Below are positions 1 to 14,800 of a stretch of 64,000 nt of DNA, one piece after another. The stretch is from Motacilla alba alba. Lineage: Eukaryota; Chordata; Aves; Passeriformes; Motacillidae. The stretch spans positions 24,162,286 to 24,226,285 of the forward strand of contig NC_052021.1 in NCBI RefSeq assembly GCF_015832195.1. Direction: 5' to 3'. The position numbers and the translations under genes are program-made. Each line of letters starts with the position of its first letter. Positions within the stretch are counted from its first letter, which is position 1. Below the pieces are notes generated by a model that was not told where the DNA came from, made no database searches, and saw only the letters and a program-made list of their open reading frames with translations.

Positions 1-2786
1 CTGCACCCATGATTTGTGGCAGTAACTTGACCAGAGGGCCGCAGAACTGGAGCAGCTGGGAGCCCTGCAGCTTGGTTACAGACCACCTCTGAGCCTCTTG
101 CCAGGCTTGTTTGATTACTTCATTTAAGTTCATTCTTGGGGGTGTGTGAGCAGAGTATGATGTGTCTGATTCTTGCAGACATGCAGTATCTGTGCTGCAT
201 TAGCAGGGCTTTGTTTGTTCTTAACTGATATCCTGGGTCATGTCAAAGACCTGTCAAGGCTATCTTAACTCCAGCATATCCAACAACTACAGCTTACAGA
301 AAAAGAAATAGAACTAATAATGACTGGCCACTTCTCCACTACCTCTTCCCATCTTCTGGAAGCAGATGAGCAGCTTCCCTGCAAGGGGAGGAGACAAAGG
401 AAGTGGACAGCATCCACCCATTACATTTACACGTGTGCCTGAGGGAGAGGGAGCATCTGTGCAGAGCACAATGAGGACTCATATTTCTGTTTCCAGTCTG
501 TCTCAATCCATCTACATTTACTTTCCACGTGTGATGGAACTATTTGTGAAACAGAATAACCACAAGATTCAGTTTCTGCCATTTAAGAGCTGTCAGGTTA
601 TTAGAAAACAGAACATCTAAGCCTACAGAGCATTAGAATCTTAGAGTGACAAATGTAAAATGGAAACAAGAACATACAGGCTCTCTGTGAAACCTGCCTC
701 CCTTGTGGCATTCTCAAATACCTACCCAGGTCTGAAAGAGGTTGTGCAAGGAAAGCAAACAAAAACAGTACAGCTGCACTTGGAGGTAAAGATTTTTCAG
801 CTTACTGCCTCTTAAACCTGGGTGCCATCTGACTTTTAAACTATTTTAACTCAATGCTTGTGTCCTTCTCCTCAGCAGATGGTTGGTGTTTCATGACAAC
901 CCTAAAATATGAGTGTGTCCTGGTGGGAGAAGAAAATCTCCGTTCAAGAAAAGAGAATTGGAAAAAGAAACAATCAACAGACAAAATAGACTCTTGAATA
1001 TTAAATCCTCCAAGTTTCACTGACCAATTTTGAATACAGGAATTACATCAATTTCACTAAACTGGTTTTAGAGATTGATTTGCAACTGAAGTTGTTCTGA
1101 AATAAAACCTATCACCTCCAAAGAGTACAGCTTCTTAATGTGGAAGTCCGATGGGGAAGTGAGGTGGAGGTCCTTCTAAGCCAATCCCTTCTCAGGTCCT
1201 ACATCATCATGTCATTTGCAAGGAAAAGGACAACACCAAGGAGAAGCAGCACTCAAAAAACTTATTTTCCAGTATGAAATTATTTAATTCCTCTGTCCTT
1301 CTTCTCTACAAAGGAACAAATCTTAAAAACTGACTGAAAACTGGCTTCATCCTCCTTCAACTGAAATGAGTTTTAACAGGAAAGTATTGAGGCAGACATG
1401 AGCATTTTTAAAATCACTCCTTAGTTTACAACACATCTTGCAATGTTCAGCTGTAAGAGACCACTCTGCTGTCATCAGCAATGATGATCATTCAGATGAG
1501 GGCAATGTTTGTATATTAAATCCAATCCTGGTCCAAATGGGTACAGCCTGCATCTGATTTTGGCTGCCATAACAGCATCATTAGACTCAGAGAAGCCAAC
1601 AGGAAGAGTTTCATTCCCTTCATGGTGCTGGATCAAACCTCACATGAAAGCAAGATTGGTAAAGTATCAGAAGGATGCTGCCAAATCAAAGAGGCTTATG
1701 AGAGAAGCAGCTGAATTAATTTTGGCACAAGAGGAATTGACTTGAGAGATGTTCAAAATAGGACAAGTAGAGCTCTGCTCATGTTTCAGGCAAAGGGATC
1801 TTTGTCACCGAGTGCCCTGGGGCCAGGGATACAGGAATAGCCTGGTCAAATAAGAGCTAACAAAAACCTGCTTGCTACTGTTAAGTGCATCAAGATTGAC
1901 AAGACACAGAAACAAAATACTACCTGGAAATTGTTGTTTTCTACATGTCTCAACCACCTCTGCACCGAGTTATTCGTGCCTGTGGGAGTTCTCTTGGAGC
2001 ACCTTTCTGCTCTGAGAACAAGGGCCCTTCTACACCGTACCAGCAGGCCTGGACTGATGCATTTTCCCAGCTGTGGAGCTCATGTACAGTGCTGGATCAC
2101 GCACAGCTTGTGGCCACACGCAGACACAGCACACCATGGTGCTGCCCAGCCCATTTCACACACGGCCCCAGAGCAGTTCTGCTGCAGCTACAGACTCTCT
2201 CTTGCCCAAATGGCGAGTGCTCCCTGCCCAGGCTGCCTCGTGGTCTCTCAGAGGCGTTGTTGCTGCAGCCCAGCCTCCCTTCTGGCTCCCAACAGCCAGG
2301 ATTCCTGCTCTGCAGCAACACTTGCATGTAGTTTATATTAGCATGCAAATCTTCCGGCTTTGATTTGTAACCTTACGTATGACCCCCAGATGCAGTGGTT
2401 GGAAAAGCAAAGCAAGGGCCTGGGAAAACGAGCAAAATTCCTCCAGGCCCTTCCAGAACAATGACAAAGCTCTGGGACATTCTTAGTCCAAATAATGGAA
2501 ATCTCCTGGGATTTTGCCATAGAATAGTGGGATTTTTTTTTTCTCATTTTGAGTGGAGAGAAATAAAAAGTTCATGTAAACCAAGAGACCCTCAGATTCA
2601 CAAAGCCGACCTGAGAGGCACAGTACTCTAAGTGTGAAAAAAAAACCAGCTCTGAAACAAACTCTTCTAATTTCTATCCTGTTAGTGCCACTACGTTCTT
2701 CATGCATGACTGAAGGATAAAACTTGAGGTGAAATCAACATCAACCAGGAAAGCATTCCAGAACTGCCAGCATAACATGCTGACAG
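1..2786. other. SH3PXD2A intron 1 segment, no recognisable feature
   Basis: Unique-looking sequence with no recognisable exon, RNA gene or transposon. A 78-codon open frame at 1509-1745 (plus strand) encodes a basic, helix-like C-terminus (QKDAAKSKRLMREAAELI). It matches nothing I recognise and lacks supporting context, so it is not called as a gene. Confidence 0.5.
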
Positions 2787-2858
2787 ATCATAGAATGGTG
2801 GGGATTGGAAAGGACCTTGAAGATGATCTAGTTGCAACCCCACTGCCATGGGCAGGGA
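2787..2858 (-). mobile_element. CR1 LINE remnant (3' end, truncated)
   Basis: The plus strand reads ATCATAGAATGGTGGGGATTGG, followed by an AAAGGACCTTGAAGATGATC and CCCCACTGCCATGGGCAGGG pattern. This is the reverse complement of the well-known avian CR1 3' end, whose transcript-sense end carries ATTCTATGAT-like repeats. Only about 70 bases survive, so it is a short, 5'-truncated, inactive copy inside SH3PXD2A intron 1. CR1 is the main LINE of birds, and this copy is the best single pointer to an avian genome. Confidence 0.88.
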
Positions 2859-5800
2859 AACTGTATTTGCATTTTAAATGCAAAATGATAAAAGAGCAAC
2901 TGAAAAAAGGAGCTATCCTCAAAACATAAATACCATTCTGCAAATGTTCAATGCACATCGATCTTTAATTATACTGCATGACTGTATCTATCTATCTATA
3001 TATATATAAAATATAAAAGAATTAATGTACTTGTTCTCTACAGAACAATCCTGACAATGTAAAACCAATTCCTGGAAAAAAGGGAACAAATTTCCACAGC
3101 CCCTCAAAGACGCAATGCTGAAGTCACTGGAAAAATGTCTTTCACTGTAGTGACCTCTGACTTCAGGCTTTAGAGAAATCTGTGTTTCTTGTGGGGAGAA
3201 GAGTGAAAGAAGAAAATGATTTTGTGTCCCAGTCTTGCAAACAATGTCTGAATTGCACTGCAAAATGCCTAAGAGGCAAACATGGAGCAACCTCCTTATT
3301 CCAGCCCTCACCCCCTGGCCTTCTGGCCAAACCAGGAAAACTGATGCAAGAGTCCTGTGTGGAATGGATTCCCTCTCGGCAGGGCACGGCACTCAATTAA
3401 ACACAAAATTACCTTCTTCCTGTGGACCTTCAGGGTTTACAGGAAGATACTGTGCCAAATCCTCACACCCTCCATCACTGCCTCTTTGCTAAGCTGAACT
3501 ATTGTCTCTGCCCTTTCCTTCCCTCCTACTCTTCTCACAATCATCCTCCTTTTCCCTCCTTTTCCCACGCTTGGCTTCCTGCCTCCCCACTTGCAGGAAC
3601 ACCCTCTCCCGTCCCCACTATGCAGGGCTGTCAAAGGCAGTGCAAACCCATCCTTCTCCAGCTCTGCAACCTGGCCCACACGCAGGCACAGGGACACGGA
3701 GCCGTGCCCAGCAGCTCCCAGGGCCTTTGGCCAGCACCGCAGGAGGAGCGAGCACTGTCCCGCCCTGCCGGGATGCACAGAGATGCAAAGCAGAGCATCT
3801 TTGTCCAGCCCAGAGCAATACTGGGCTTTGGGTATTTCTGCTCAAAATGTCACTCCCTTTAAACCCAACAAACGTAAGGATCCAATAATAGGAAAAGCTC
3901 TTTAACTGTGGGCTGTGGATGGCTGCTGGACAGGACAGTCTCACTGCCTTACCTCACCCCCAGCTGAGGAACTGGGAGATGAGTCTCCAGGCTGTACTGC
4001 AGCCAGGAGAAAGCTGTCCTACTGACCTGCACTGCCCACCAAGCCAACCTGCTTCTCTGCAGGGGTGCAAAGGAGATGGGCCCCTAAAATAATGCTAAAT
4101 TAGGGTAGGAGGTGATTATCAGCAGTTGTGACCATATTGCCAAATGATCTGATCAAATCCAGCCATATCTGGCTCATGTCCTGGCACAAGCCACCACCTG
4201 AGCTCCTGCTGTGAGCCTGGACTCTTTCAGTGCAGGAGTAAAGAACACTCCCAAGGATTTTCAGTCACTCTAAGCTGGGCTTTGTCACTTGGACACTTCT
4301 CCCCATAAAAAAACTCCACATCTTGTCTGGAGACATGCACTGCTGTTTGGAGATGCAGCTTCTGTCAGAGATGCCAGGGTGGCAGTGGCTACACTAATTC
4401 CTTCTTGTTTCACAGCTTAGGCACAACCCTGGGAATTACTAAATTTTGGAAGGAAGGTATGTGGCTGCAAGTCAGCATGTGCCCCATTAGAAATAAGTCT
4501 TTTAGGGCCATGCCCATATTATATGTTCTATCAAAATCACTAATAAAACATGAATCAGCAAAATGACTTCTAAGTTTACATTTCTGCCAAATTCAGGGCT
4601 TACAGTGCTTGAGAACAATAAACAAACCTCTTCCTTTCATTCTCCAAGCTTGAATGTTCTCCCACTCTTAGCCACTTAAAGGGAATTATGTATGTTGCAC
4701 AGACAGAAACTCTATTAAATCTGCTGAAATGTCCACCCAAAGCCCAGAAAGATCACTGACTGTAACAGCAGGCTTTCAAGAACGAATACAGCTGCACTCA
4801 ACACATCAGCACCTGGAGACAGCAGGAATTTGCTAGGCAGAATTTGGAGAAAAAGTCCTAGCCTTATGCAACCCTACACTGGGATCTCAAACTGGCCAAA
4901 GCTACTCATCTCAGATCCTTGTCTAGGTAGGTAGCAAGGGTACACATCCATCTCCAGAGGTGCCTCTTTCTCTGCCTGCAGGAAGAGACAAATCCAGGCA
5001 GACTAATGCCTACAAGGCTGAAGTTAAGGTGGATGCACAGTAAGGAAAGGTCCAGACGGTGCAGAGATGACCAAACTGACACCAGCCTGTGTCTCCTCTA
5101 TGATGTAGCACTATCAGTCCACAGTGATCTACAAAGCAGCTTGGCTGAGTCACTCACTCACAGGAAGAGACTCTAATCTTTGCTGGGCACATGAGCTCTG
5201 GCCCAGCATCACTGATGGTGATGTAACACTTCCACATGCCTGACCCTTTTAGAAAAATGAGGATTTGACTCCAATCCTCATTCAAAAGATTCAAAGTTTT
5301 TAACTTGGGTCCCCAGAGTGATTCTAAATTCTAATTTATGAAGCGCTAAACAGGAAGGAGCTGGAGGCAGCACTATAATTTACCATGAGGCAGATAGGCA
5401 AAGTGGAGGGAGAGACGAGCCCTGCAGCCATTTCTGCTCCAGGGCTGGCTGGCCAGGGGGCAGGATGAGCTGAAATCCCTCACCCTCGTGTGCAGGGCAT
5501 GAAGCAGTGGGCTGAATGCCACAAAATGCAGGAGGTGTGAATTACAGCATCTTAACTCACACCCTGAAGTGTCTTATTGCAAAACGGCTTCTGGCAGTGG
5601 TAGGATTTTTTATTTCCAATGTTGTAATTCCCCTGTCTCTTCCCTCTCCCCCCACAACCGCCCCTCCACTAGAGGTACATCCAAAGAGGATCAAATCTCA
5701 CCCTCCTCAGCCCTGTGAAATGCAAGCAAAACTACCAGGACTTGGCCCACTGCGCCTTTTCTTAAGGCTTCAGTAATATTAAATTAATACTCTTTAAATA

Positions 5801-8800
5801 TGAAACACTTGTTGCCTTGGAACAACACAAAGATGGATGTAAAATCACCGGATTCACAGATGGGTGCTATGGGTGGGCTCTGCTGAAAGGGAAAGCATCC
5901 CATGCTCTAGCAGAATGCCTCCCTTTCCATCTTCCACACAGCCCTCTGTGGCACGAACAGACGGGCTGCCACGAGGTGCAGGGAAAGCTCTCGGGGTCAG
6001 GGCCTCATTCTCCATGGCCCAGCTCTGTCTGCAGGCTGCTGATGGGAGCTGGCTCTCCACCTGCACGCTCACAGGTGAAAATAAATCCTTGCCCACACAC
6101 CAGCAGATATAGATTGTCAAATGTGAGGGCCTGCCCCCAGCAATTCCACTGGGCCACTAGCTCCAGGATTTGCCCTGGTCTGCCTCAAGAGGAAGGAATG
6201 GAGATCCTGGACATCCCCCAGGTGGAACAGCAGGGTGATCCATCACTCCAGGGCCAGGAGAATAGATTCCAAGCTTAAAAAAAAAAAAAGGGTGAAAAAA
6301 AAGAAAAGCTAGGGTAAAAATCTGCTCACAAGTCAACCAAATTTCACTGGAAGCAGCAAACATGGAGTAATTGTTCCATAAGGCATCCCAAATCCTGTCT
6401 GATACAGCCACTGTGGCTGCCTTCACTTGATAGAAGGGACAAACTCAGACAAAATGATGGCAGGGGCACTACCAGATGAGAAAGGCACAGGCTTGGGTGC
6501 CAGGGAGACACCACTAGGCTCCCACAGTCTCTCCTCCCTTTAACCATGCAAATTGCTCTTGAGGGTAGGCAAAGGAGGCCAGTTGGAGAACAGACCGGTA
6601 GTTCAGTGGAGGATAACCACCAACCCTGAGACGTGGCTGACCACAGGGCAAAACCACAGCCCCATCAGCATTCTCCAGGAGTGTCTCAGACAGCCCAGGA
6701 CTGCCCTGGATGGGACAGACAAGAGTACAACTTGGGCTGCATGGCTGTGTCCCCCATCTGTGCTCCAGAGGAGATGATTTCTGCTCCCCCAGCTGCCTGT
6801 GAGGCTTCTCCACCAGAACACAAAGACAGCCAAAATGTTCCTCAAGGCTTGTAAATAAGGAGGCACACCTCACTTAATGGTGAGATTTTTCCTGTTCTCC
6901 ATGGTCGCAAAGAAACCCTTTTCTGAACACTGAGATGAGTGATTTGCTTTGGTCCCATGGATAAATGTCATCTCCTCAGGATAGGAAATCTTCCTAGAAA
7001 GTGTAGAGACTGAACAGCCTGTGGAGATCACAACAGCAATCCCTTGGAGACTCAGCCTGCCAGGGCACTGAAGGACACAGTAAACTTCAAGAAAGGGCCT
7101 TAATTCCAGAGATTTCAATGGGATTTAAGCCTGCACTTAACTCTCACCACTGATCTGCAGCCTGTGACCATCAAGGCCTTCCTCTCTGTCCCTTTGTCCC
7201 AAGAAGTGACAAATTACAGTGCCTGGACTTCTACAACTGCTGATTTGGGGGCTCTGTGAAAATCCTAATTTGCTGAATATCATCCTTCTACTATAATTCT
7301 GGGCTTTCCCAAAAGCAGTCCATGCAGTTGGTCTACAACCCTGATCAACAGTGCTTTTCCAGCCTTGCAGAGATGAGCAGGAACCCTCCAGCCCAACATC
7401 TCCACAACTCCAGCACACATGAATTGTTCCCACACCCTATTTTCACACATCACTCACAACCTGCCAACTTTCAGCTGGAGATGACTGAATCCTCTCCATA
7501 TTGGCTCACTTCTTGCCACAGCTGCAGCAGCCTACACAAGCTTCCAACTCTTGTTAAACCTCTCTAGCTGTGGATGCCATCCTGACAGTAGTGCAGCCTG
7601 TGGAGGGATCTGAAGCAGCCCCTCCACAGTGGTAAGAAAGCCAAGCCATGACTGCAGTCAGTCACTCAGCGGCCAGAACTCTGTGGAGAGGCTGCCACAT
7701 GGCCTTGGTGTCAACTAGACTGCCTCTTAGCTTGAAACCATGAAAAGCCACAGTCAGCAAGCGTGTCACCAGCTCCCCAAGTCAGCAAACCACTATTACA
7801 GCAAGAAATCACTGAAAACAGAAAGATGTCACACTTCTACCTGATTAGACCCATTGCAGGCCCATGGATTTAAGAAGCAGGACAGGCAAAACAGGCTGAA
7901 GTTTTTTTCAGGAGTTAGAGAAATCCCATCTATGGGAAAGGGGTACTAATTCCCATCTGCAGATGTGGCCACTCGGAAACACCTGAGAGGCTGACTGGAG
8001 ACCCGGCTATCTTCTCACTGACATGGCAGCCCTCCTTAGCTCAAAAACCAACTCCAAAGCACCACTGAACTACAAATCTCCTTGGCAGGGTAAATTATCG
8101 AAGCATGATTTAAAAGTGAGCTCTGAAGTGAGGGAGCTCAGCCAACCCCTGCATCTGGCCACAATATTGAGAGTCAATCCCCTAGTTAACAACCTCAGAC
8201 TCCATCGAGGTGTGACATTAAAAAACAACCCAAATAATATCCCAGCCATGTCATTTTATTCTTTTTTTCCCTTGAAAGGACATCTGGCATGCAAGCCTTG
8301 GGTTTTCCCTCATCCCAGAAAAACCAACAGCCACATTTTCCAGAGGTTTCTTTTCCCCTACCCAGGGAGGGAGTGGAAGGGATGCAGTCAGTTAATGCAT
8401 GGCTCCTAACATTTTTCCATCGAGCTGGTTGGACTCCCATTCCCTTCTCCCATGGAGGAACACAGCTGCTATAACCAGCCTGTAGCTGGGAAGGGGATGG
8501 AAATACCATTCCTGTCCCTGCTGCATAAAAGTCAGCAGCTGACACTGACAGATTGCAATGAACCTATAACCCCCTTTAAGAAGGTAAAGCATCTCTCTTA
8601 TCTCCCATAGACAAACCCTCCAGAAACAAGTGTCTCAGACTGGACAAACTATCTATAGTAATAGTCTGTAGATCTGTTCCTAAAACTAACTCAAGCAAAG
8701 CTTCCTCCACATCCAGGCTCTTGCATGTACCTTTGTAACCCCTTTAGAAAAGCAATTTCAGGACTGCTCTGGTGAAGCAAACACTGATTTCAGTTGCACA

Positions 8801-11800
8801 GTGTGAGGGCTGCAGCTCTTGTGCTCCCAACAAAAGTTCTGTCCTAGCAGGCAACAAACCTGGTAACAGTGGAAAATATTTGTGCAGCCTCTCCTGTTTT
8901 TAGGTTGACATGAGCTGAAATTCTCTTCCAGCTTCATGTTCTTGTGAATTTTTTCAGATGCCAAGAAACCATCTTTTCACCAGAAGGAACTGTGGAAATG
9001 GGCTTGGATATCTATCACAGCTCCAGCAACCTGACCAAACTCCTCATGACAAAACCAGGTAGGACTCAGACCAAGCCAAACAGCAAAACAACTTTAGCTC
9101 CTACCCTCAAGTGAGCACAGGGCCAAGGGCCACTGATGCCAGTGGGATTGATGTGAGGATGGAGCTTGTGAGAAGCCCAGTCTGAACTGTGAAACACTGA
9201 AGAGTTGTTTCCCAAACATTAGAACATGGCCTTAAAAAGAACCACAGTGTTTCCAGAGGAAAACAGAATTGAAGCTACATGACCGAGGGGGAGCCTTGTT
9301 TGGAAGCTCCAATCCAAGAACCAACTCAACCTTGTCACTGGCTCAAAGCTGAGGGGGTGGCATCTGGAGGTGAGGGCAGTAGGAGAGGCTTTTCCAACAA
9401 GGGAAGAAATGCCTTTTGAGAAAATCTTGTGCTTTTGTTTTAAAGACCCATGAAACAAGGAGGTGAAATGCAGAGGGTAATTCACAAGCTTGAGAATACC
9501 AGTACCTGCACACACAGCTGGGACACGTAAACTTGACAGTGCCAGACACAAGACAGAAAAAATAAATGTTTTGGAGGCAAAGTTTTTTTCCAGCAAAAAA
9601 AGAGCAACGTGGCTATAAAATAATGCATTTTCATACCAAGTTTATTTCAAGCCTTGTGCTACAGGCAGTGCTGGCCTGACTGCCAAGCTGGCTACTGTGT
9701 TTCTCTTCACTCTGTGATACTTATTTGATTGGCAAGTTACTATTCCAGAGCTATAAAACCCGCCTGGAACATTCTTCCAATAAACCAAATTCCTTTTCTT
9801 AGTAATCATTTTATTTGACTAATTATTAGCAGCACTTGGAACAAAACAGAGAGCACAGGCAGAATCCAAGAGGATTCAATCCCTGCCCAGCAGCTGTTTA
9901 TGCACTGCCTGGGATGGAGCAGGACTGAGGTCTCCATCTCAGCTCCCCATCCTGGACAGCAGAATAAGCAGAAGTCTACTGGGAGCATGCTGGGGGGCTG
10001 CCTGCTCTGGGGAATGATGTATTCCAAGGTCGATAACATCTGACTCAACTTTATGTCCTACCTTGGCCTGGGAAAGATGCTCTCTTGGGTACTTGCCTTC
10101 CAGGAGTTGTCCTGTCTATCCATGTCAGCATAGGTAAGTTTGCTCTTACAGGGTGCAACATCCCTCTGCAATAATGAAATTGCCATTTGGCAGGAATGGG
10201 GAAGAGTAGTAGCTGTACTGTCCCTATACAAAGCAAACAAAAAGTATATTCCTTCCATTTCTTTATCAGCAGCTGAAGATACAATCTGGATGCAGTACCT
10301 GGGAGGCTGAACTGCTCCGCAGCCCATAGGGAAGCAGCATGGTAAGGGAAGGTCTAGTTAAACCCAGATAAAATCCATTCTAGGGGCACTGTAGAGCAGA
10401 GATTAAAATTCATGAGTTGTAAGGCAGTTATTCACAGAAATGAAGGGAACACCTTTGTGAAGCAAGAATCAAGGCCAATTTATATTTAAATTCACAATGA
10501 ATATGAGGGGCACATTGCTGAAATACAGCAGTACAGTGCACACCACGCAACCAAAGCTGCACCTCCCAGCAGCAGAATAAACTCCCTGGAGTCTCTCTGG
10601 GGCACACTGAAGTCCTGTGGGATATAAAAAGCCTGCTGACTCGTTGGCAGGGGGCACAGCAGCTCAGTCACGGACAGGGATTTTCTCTTGGAACACTTCT
10701 CGTCTCACTCCGTGTGCAGGCACAGACACACACAGCTCCCAGCCCAGCAGGGATGGGATATCCCAGAACCAAATGCTTCAGAAAGTTCAAACACCAGGCA
10801 TGGCTGGTGGGGAGAAAGCACAGGCTTCAGCAACATGGGGAAGGAGGGCCTCCAAGACCCCAGCCCACCTCCAGCTCCATCTCCTCTCCCATGGTGCCTG
10901 GGGCAGTATTTCCACTGAAGTCTTGTATTTTCATAGACCCAGGTCTGAGGCCAAGAGCAAAGGCAATCCTGGGATGAACCTGCCCTGCACAACATGCAGA
11001 GGGCAACATAGTTGTCCCCAGAACAAGGAATGTGAGGTTTAAAATGATCTTGAGGGGCAGGCAGGGGGAAAGGACAATATCCTGAAGCATAAAACCACGA
11101 TAAGCACATTCGTTTCGCAGTTGCTCGAATATAAAGCCAAGCCCTGGAGCTCTGCCAGCCAGTCAGTATTTTTATGACTGTATCAAAGCACATGATAAAA
11201 ACAAAAAGCTTAAGGGTCAAACTCAGTGCCAGGATTAGTAACCAGCTGAAGTGAATAGCATGATACCAGGTCTGAACAGGATCCTCTGATCACTTAAAAC
11301 ATGTCTGCTTTTTTACACGGACAGCAGTTGTGCCTGAAACCTGTGTGCCAAATTCCTCCCCTCTAGCCTGTTCAGGTGGGGAGTGCTTTGTGCAAAATCT
11401 CTAAACCATCCCCACCAACAAGCACCAGCAGAGCCTGCAGCTGTCTCGAGTCACGTACATCACCCAGCAGAGCACACTGTCCAGCCCCTTCCCTCATCAC
11501 TATTTCAGTCCTCTAATGCAGACACTTGCCCCTGTCAGTGGAATATTTCCAAATATCCCTGCATTAGGCACTAATGGTATGACATGCTCACAGGTGCAGC
11601 CTGCAAGCATCAGGAGAAGGGCAGAGCTTCATTCTGAGTAGACCTCAAGCTCTTACAAGAAGGACTAGATATTTTTAATTTATTCAGAATAAGGAATCAG
11701 CCAGCTTGTGCAAAGGGATTTAACGGAAGAAGGTGCATCAGAGATTCTGAAAGACTAAAGGGTCCTTTTCATGCTACATCACAAAGTGTACGTTGAGAAA

Positions 11801-14800
11801 GGGAATTCATTGCAGAGCAGGAGATCCCAGCCCATGGAAACTGTGTCCATGACTGCCAGCAGCTGAGACTGAAGGAGCCACTTGGGAGCCCTGCTTAGAC
11901 TGTGGCTGGTTTCCCAAAAGCCAGCATGGTCACTCCAGAGCTCCAGGATGGTTATACACATGGATGCTATGCGCTGGCACTGCTGCAGCTCACAGAACAA
12001 AGGGCTTGCAGCAGCTCGGAGCTGAAATGCCTGGAATTCAAACCCATCAGAGACACTTTGTCACCCTGTGGGTATCAGTATTGTGCCTCCCTCATCTTTG
12101 TCCTGATAAGGAATGAGCCAGGAGAGGGATGTGGCACTGGGGAGGTGGCATGTCCTCTGCTGCCAGCAGGACATGGTGCCACATCCCCCCACTGCAGCCT
12201 CCTTGTGCATGGCCATGTGGCCAGGGCATCCAACACAGACCTTAACTGCCAGCTCAATTTCTCTTTTATCCAAGACAGGAGGCTTCCCTATCAAATCATC
12301 TCCAAGAGTGAATTTTAATGTAATAGATCAGAGAGAAGCTTAAAGCTTGGGTTGTGTGCTTTAAACACTGGATGGCTTGATTATTTTGTCCACTGGTTAG
12401 GCTCCCTTTTATGTTACACATAGAGATAATTCCTGCTTTTCTAGGGCAAAACTGGGAGTGATTTCCTTTCAAAAAAAAAGCTTTTTAACTAAATAAAATT
12501 ACTCATTTATGGCCTTCAGCATTTTTCAACAGTGCTTTTAATTTCTGCACAACATGCAGTATTTTATTCCAGAGGACAAAAATTCAAATAAAAGTCTTTT
12601 TCCACCTTTCAGCAGGAAAAACATCCTTTTTTAATTGAGCACTAACTGCAATGACAATTCTCAAGTTTGTGTTATTTCACTGAAACAACAGTTAAAAATA
12701 CACAATTCTAGCCAGTTGCTTCCATTGCAGACAGAAGTTCTCTTACAATAGGAATTAAGGACAATTGGGGGACTACATATGCACAGTGGAGGTTTTTGGT
12801 ATGTACATGTCATTGTGACCCATTTGTACACAATGACAAAATTACAGCTGGAGGAAAGCACTGAGGTAGGAAATGACTGCAAACAGAAAGAGAGAAGTCT
12901 CATCTCCCTTGTTCAAGCTGTTTACCACCCATCACTTCTGTTCCTAAGCTCTGACTTTATTTCACACAAGCTGACAAAAAGCTCTCATCCTACAAAGTGC
13001 TGAGCATGCTCTACTCCCACACACCTCTCTCCATCATCAAGGCTGCGTGGATTTGGGGCTGCCACTCAGCCCCAAAAACACAGCGAGATGGCACCAAACA
13101 TCACTTCCAGACTGCCCCGGGCAAGCTGTAATTTTGATTAAAGAAGAATTTCTACCTCCCCCAAGCAGTCTCAGCTCCCACTCAAATTTTTCTTTTGATC
13201 TATCAGCCCCCTTCATCAGATTTTTAAAGAGTTAATGGCATTGTCTTCCCTCCTTCCTGACACTGTCTGACCTGCAAGGCTTGGCTGGGGCCAGACTCAA
13301 AGAACATCCCACAATAACACGCCTCTTCTGATGCAGTGTGTCTCTGTGAGAGGTGATGGGGCTGTATCACGCCTTTGCACAAAAGCAGAGAGCAATTCTG
13401 GGGAAGAAAATGCCAAGAGGAGCTTTTTTTCCAGGAATAAATCAACAACCTGCCACAAACAGCATATGCAATAATTTCCTTGTTTACAGCTACAACTTGT
13501 CTGATGAAGCAATTAAAAACAAAAACCACCAAGATTTTTTGACCTTCTTCCTTATCTGAAACTGGTATCAGCAGGAAGAACACAGGCCTGACCACACTCC
13601 AGAAAGGAGGTGTAGCCTTACCCCAGAATATACTTTAAATATACTTCATATCTAATAAATCACAAGGCTCCAGAACCCCGGTGTCACTGCTGTCACATCC
13701 CCAGTCAAGGACAGCTGGGCAGGGAACAGAACTAAACTTGCAAGCACTGTCTCTCCTTGTGACTGCACAGATCACTTGTACCATCCTATAGAGGCACCTG
13801 GCATTTGCTAAGCTGAAAACTTTGACAGAGATGGAAAAATGCCCCTATATCCCCCAAAACTGAAGTAGGGAAAAGACAAGGAAAAAACAATAGCTTCCAT
13901 CAAGCTAAAAAACACCAGTGGCCACCATGGCCTTCATTAAAATCAAAGTTTCAGAATTACCTTAATAAGACAGGGGAAAAAAGGGGGGAGAAAATCCTCA
14001 GATGATGATTGATTTGCCAGCAGCAGTGTGCAGCGAGGGTGAGGACAGAAGCCGTGTTTCCTGATACTTGAGTTGCTGTGAGGGATGTTTCACCACAGCT
14101 TTTTCCCTTGAGAAACTCCTCTCTCTGAAACTGCAATTCAAATATCCCTCACTTCAAGGGGCTGAAATTTCAAAGCAGATGAGCCCTTCCATGAAACCCC
14201 ATCCTCACGTTGTTCTCCTTGCTGCCTGAAGGAGATGGTGCTGCTCCTCTCTTAACAGGGGACATTAACAAACCAAAGACATTGGTTTTGAACCAGTTTC
14301 ATGTGCCCATAGCAGACCAAATTCTGGAAAAGCCAACATGTTTTGGCCTGCTGGCCCAACTGCAGGCTTTGAACACAGAGTTCTGGTTCTGTGGAGCAGT
14401 TTGTGTATCTTGGAGAAAGGAGGACTGTAATACCTTAGTGACATGGCATGGGGACAGACAGCCCTGACACTCAGAGACAGACAGGCAGATCCCAGATGGC
14501 TTTGAAGGGGCAGGGTAGATACTGCAGTGCAAACCCAAACATCCAGGATGAGAAGTTAAGTTATCACCCTTACTGTGTTGGGTAGCTACACAAAGCTCTG
14601 TGCTGTCCCAGCTACACAAACCAAGGGCTACAGGCAGCTCCAGCACTCCTGAACAAGGTCCTGTAATGGCACAGACCTGCTTTCTTTATAAGAAAAAGAG
14701 GAGGGAGAACAAAAAAAGAGTAAAAAAAATTGAAAGCAGATTGTTCTTTGTCATGTTTGCTATGATTTTTAACACTTAGCGTTCACAAAGTGAAATGTGA

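Noticed and set aside
3422..3944. Cluster of overlapping frames of 100-146 codons on both strands
   Set aside because: Several frames are open simultaneously, with no domain, no codon or splice pattern and no recognised homologue. Best explained as a stop-poor patch.
5370..5410. Second MIR-like core (TTTACCATGAGGCAGATAGGC)
   Set aside because: Too diverged from the SINE core to separate from chance.
10617..11220. Frames of 141 codons (plus) and 171 codons (minus)
   Set aside because: They overlap each other antisense, contain no recognisable motif and have no flanking splice structure.
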